The notes under the pieces are model-generated. The model saw only the letters and a list, made by a program, of their open reading frames with translations, had not been told where the DNA came from and made no database searches. From Atrina japonica (taxonomy: Eukaryota; Mollusca; Bivalvia; Pterioida; Pinnidae), in assembly GCA_030159075.1 (NCBI GenBank), contig BROG01000537.1:62001-126000 (forward strand): DNA of 64,000 bases, in the 5' to 3' direction. The position numbers and the translations under genes are program-made. Below are positions 60,648 through 64,000 of this stretch, in pieces; the first letter of the stretch is position 1; each line of letters opens with the position of its first letter.

Positions 60648-60664
60648 ATTTTGTATCTTTTCAG

Positions 60665-60814
60665 ATTGTCCAGCTTATAGTTAATCAGGAAAACCTTTGC
60701 AGCTATCACAAAAAGATAGCCCAGCAAGTCAATCCAAGTCACCTACATGGAAATTATTTTATCAGATTTGAAAATCTGCTCCAGTACTACTACCTGAAAC
60801 TAGCAAGCCTTATA
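60665..60814 (+). CDS. RPAP1: RPAP1 exon 21 (150 bp, last in window)
   Basis: The acceptor is cttttcag and the donor gtaagt, phase 0, 50 codons. It contains YFIRFENLLQYYYLKLASLI, in line with vertebrate ALRHEYHLQYLALALA. The donor shows that the gene continues. About 450 C-terminal residues of a typical RPAP1 are not encoded before 64000. A 26-bp satellite ends about 20 bp before the acceptor. Confidence 0.93.
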
Positions 60815-61545
60815 GTAAGTGTTTTCTAACATTTCATGGTAGTTTAAGTCACATTCTGGAGAGGTGTGTTCATAAATGAATTTTAAGTACTCACTTAATG
60901 TTAATTTGCATATGCTTTCATCATATTTTTGAAAGTTCTCTACCAGTTAATTAGTCATGGTAAACACTCAGTGTGCAAACCTTAGAATAGTATGGGAATA
61001 AGGAGATATCTAAAACAAGGTTGGATTAGAACCAGAACAAACTATTTGTGATAAATAGCCTAAACTAGAACCAGCACAATATGTACAACTCTACATAAAT
61101 CTTACAAGTCAAAATAAGTGTGTATGAAAATCTTGTTAATAAATGCATTAATGCAACAATTTTTTTGATTTTTTTTTGTTTTTCTTCTGTTAGGAATGGA
61201 TTTCTGTAGAAAGGTTTTAGCTGGTTATATTCTATATACCTTTGCTATGATAAAATCACTCAAAGCAATAAGTCAGCCATATTGTTTTGTATTCTAGCAT
61301 ATCATGACATTAAACTGACTTGAATTTCTCTGTACACTTGCTGTAATAAAATCATTAGATAGTAATAATTCAGTGATGTTGTCAATTATAGTTAGAATTT
61401 TGTAACAGTCAACTGCAATATAAATCTTCTTATCTCAGTAAGTGACTAGTCAATCTGTTGCTACAAACCCTCACCATACTTATAATACAGACGTTAGTCA
61501 TGGTGATGTGTTTGATGGTATTTTGTGATATTTAACTATGATTTT
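60815..61545. other. intron sequence, nothing recognised
   Basis: Unique-looking intron after the last exon found. Confidence 0.5.
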
Positions 61546-64000
61546 CCTTAAGGAAAAGTCAGCCTGTCAACATCTTCCTAGTAAAGAACTAGTCAGTCTG
61601 ACTTTATTTTCCTAGTAAGGAACAAATCTGTCTCTTTTTCCCTAGTAAGAAACTAGTCAGTCTGTCTTTATTTTCCTAGTAAGGAACTAGTCAGTCTGTC
61701 TTTATTTTCCTAGTAAGGAACTAGTCAGTCTGTCTTTATTTTCCTAGTAAGGAACTGGTCAGTCTGTCTTTATTTTTCTAGTAAGGAACTAGTCAGTCTG
61801 TCTTTATTTTTCTAGTAAGGAACTAGTCAGTCTGTCTTTATTTTCCTAATAAGGAACTAGTTAGCCTGACTTTATTTTCCTAGTAAGGAACTAGTTAGCC
61901 TGACTTTATTTTCCTAATAAGAAACTAGTCAGTCTGTCTTTATTTTTCTAGTAAGTAACTGGTCAGTCGTCTTTATTTTTCTAATAAGGAACTAGTCAGT
62001 CTGTCTTTATTTTTCTAGTAAGGAACTAGTCAGCCTGTCAACATCTTTCTAGTAAAGAACTAGTCAGTCTGTCTTTATTTTTCTAGTAAGTAACTGGTCA
62101 GTCGTCTTTATTTTTCTAATAAGGAACTAGTCAGTCTGTCTTTATTTTTCTAGTAAGGAACTAGTCAGCCTGTCAACATCTTTCTAGTAAAGAACTAGTC
62201 AGTCTGACTTTATTTTCCTAGTAAGGAACAAATCTGTCTCTTCTTCCCTAGTAAGGAACTAGTCAGCCGGTCTTTATTTTCCTAATAAGAAACTAGTCAG
62301 TCTGTCTTTATTTTCCTAGTAAGGAACTAGTCAGTCTGTCTTTATTTTTCTAGTAAGGAACTGGTCAGTCTGTCTTTATTTTTCTAGTAAGGAACTAGTC
62401 AGTCTGTCTTTATTTTCCTAGTAAGGAACTAGTCAGTCTGCCTTTATTTGCCTAATAAGGAACTAGTTAGCCTGACTTTATTTTCCTAGTAAGGAACTAG
62501 TTAGCCTGACTTTATTTTCCTAGTAAGGAACTAGTTAGCCTGACTTTATTTGCCTAGTAAGGAACAAGTTAATCTGCCTTTTTTTTGCCAAATTAGGAAC
62601 TAGTCAGCCTGTCAACATCTTCCCAGTAAGGAACAAATTGGTCTGTCTTTATTTGCCTAGTAAGGAACTAGTTAGCTTGACTTTATTTGCAGTGCAAAGA
62701 ACTAATTAGCCTGACTTTATTATCCTAGTAAGGAACTACCGTATTTTATGGCCTATAGGTCGATATGGGGGATAGGTCGAATGGCCGTTTTTTGGCAAAA
62801 ATTCAGGATTAAGTATCAGATAGGTCGGAATGGAGGACAGGTCGATGTTCAGAGATGGAAACATATGGGAGAACACAAAAATGCATCGTTTATGTTTAAT
62901 AACTGGTGCTAACATGGATTGTAGCCTATTAAAATAATCAGAGTGATCGGCCTATTTTACGGTACAGTATTAAATAGGAGTGATTAAAAAGCATATAAGT
63001 TGCATCATATATATATTTAACATCACTTATATTACTCGTGTGTACTGATTATGTATACAAGCATCACCATTATGTTACCTGTCAAATCATCATTAAATTC
63101 TTTATGCTGTTTACCCAAGCGACCTCAATCCTTGTCTTATCCTTACATTGACCTAAATTATTTTGCTGCTGCAATTGTCAAACAATTAAATACTCAAGGT
63201 TTAGTGTCAATTAATTTATGTAACACATTTTGAAAAACTTTCCCAACTTCAAAGACTGCCACACGATCCTTATCAGTTGAAGGTCACGTTCCAGTGAACA
63301 CAGCTTGTAGTGTCCAGAAAGTCTGAATGAAGACTTGAACTTCACAATGGGGTGCCGAGATAAGGGAATCATTCAAAAGTATAAACTGTCCGGTATAAAT
63401 ATAATGTAAACGATGTATTTTTATTACGCAGTTTCTGACACATTCTTGAATCCCAATGATATTGTAACTTGAAAGATAATTATTTTGTCACTTGATTATG
63501 AACACAGTGCACTAAGCACACACGAGGTCACATTTAATAGTCCTATTAAGTGTAAATACAAATGGGTGTTTGGAGTATGCCCCTAGATTATCCAGTGAAA
63601 AATATTGAATTACGATGTTAAAATGAGGAATTGCAGATACAAGTTAAATGTTTCACTATTTTTTTAAAGATAAGTCGATGCAGTGAATAGGTCGAGGTCA
63701 CAACTTTGGAGAAAAAAAATATCGACCTATAGGCCGTAAAATACGGTACTCAGCCTGTCTGTATTTTTCTAGTAAGGAATTAATCAGTCTGTCAACATCT
63801 TCCTAGTAAGGAACTAGCCAGTCTGTCTTTATTTTCCTAGTAAGGAACTAGTTAGCTTGACTTTATTTGCAGTGCAAGGAACTAGTTAGCCTGACTTTAT
63901 TTGCCTATTAATGAATTACTCAGTCTGTCTGTTTGCCTGGTAAGGAACTAATCTGTCTTTTTTTGCATAGTAAGGTCCTAGTCAACATCTTGCTAGTAAG
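61546..64000. repeat. 34-bp tandem array, split by a TIR element, runs off the window
   Basis: The unit is 'cctagtaaggaactagtcag' plus 'tctgtctttatttt' (34 bp), with variants 'gttagcctgactttatt' and 'cctgtcaacatctt'. A higher-order block repeats around 61.95-62.25 kb. The array is interrupted at 62737-63748 by an insertion and resumes to the window end. Confidence 0.95.
62739..63746 (+). mobile_element. 1,008-bp TIR element, TA target site, copy 1
   Basis: Ends are 'ccgtattttatggcctatag' (left) and 'ctataggccgtaaaatacgg' (right), with about 27 bp of terminal inverted repeat. TA flanks at 62737-62738 and 63747-63748. Removing it restores 'aaggaactactcagcctgtc', one base from the satellite unit 'aaggaactagtcagcctgtc'. 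Subterminal 'ataggtcga' motifs recur. No transposase. Reverse-complement twin at 10294-11294 and a degenerate one at about 4388-5282. Confidence 0.92.

Noticed and set aside
61191..61211. Possible tiny exon between 'tgttag' and 'gtttta'
   Set aside because: The readable peptide (EWISVE) does not match RPAP1 after exon 21; the donor is poor.

Overview
The window is animal nuclear DNA, AT-rich, with GT-AG introns, and most likely from a bivalve mollusc. The evidence for a mollusc is: a tRNA-derived SINE with a CAAAT-type tail, dispersed repeats starting with an 'agctcacctgagcc' hairpin and ending near 'gggcctcttgtt', the 'tcaaaggtcaaggtcac' repeat text, and an L1/Tx1-type LINE. The species cannot be named from sequence alone.

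One host gene spans almost the whole window on the + strand: RPAP1 (RNA polymerase II-associated protein 1; yeast relative Rba50). I can place 21 internal exons from 2356 to 60814. Reading phase carries through every junction, all introns are GT...AG, and the joined protein (about 855 codons) aligns to vertebrate RPAP1 from roughly residue 100 to roughly residue 900. It includes the RPAP1_N helix (end of exon 4 and start of exon 5) and the RPAP1_C core (exons 7-8, with GLHHHGEE and RAGYTLEELFHL). The 5' exon(s) and the last third of the protein lie outside the window. Exons total only about 2.57 kb, 4% of the sequence.

The remaining 96% is intron, heavily loaded with repeats. About 20 kb is tandem (satellite/minisatellite) arrays with units of 15, 25, 26, 29, 32, 33, 34, 47, 56, 58 and 69 bp, often ending within 10-35 bp of a splice site. 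The rest is mobile DNA: a nearly full-length but broken LINE (29748-36239, minus strand, 14-bp target duplication); a family of about 1-kb terminal-inverted-repeat elements (three copies); other TA-flanked TIR elements (798 bp, 1.68 kb pogo-like, 174 bp); a MITE of about 415 bp; a SINE; a long inverted repeat with TE-protein remnants; and several copies of an unclassified bivalve repeat family. Several insertions are nested, so their empty sites can be read from neighbouring repeat copies.

Region by region: 1-2355 repeats; 2356-12001 exons 1-7 with repeat-filled introns; 12002-19334 a satellite intron split by a TE block; 19335-27802 exons 8-11 with nested transposons; 27803-37242 the LINE intron; 37243-43528 exons 12-16; 43529-49782 an intron that is almost entirely 47-bp satellite; 49783-60814 exons 17-21; 60815-64000 a 34-bp satellite interrupted by a TIR element. 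I found no operon-like or multi-gene system and no credible new biochemical system. The points of interest are genome architecture: satellite expansion inside a conserved Pol II factor gene, nested insertions with readable empty sites, a decayed exon duplication, and a 116-bp hairpin.
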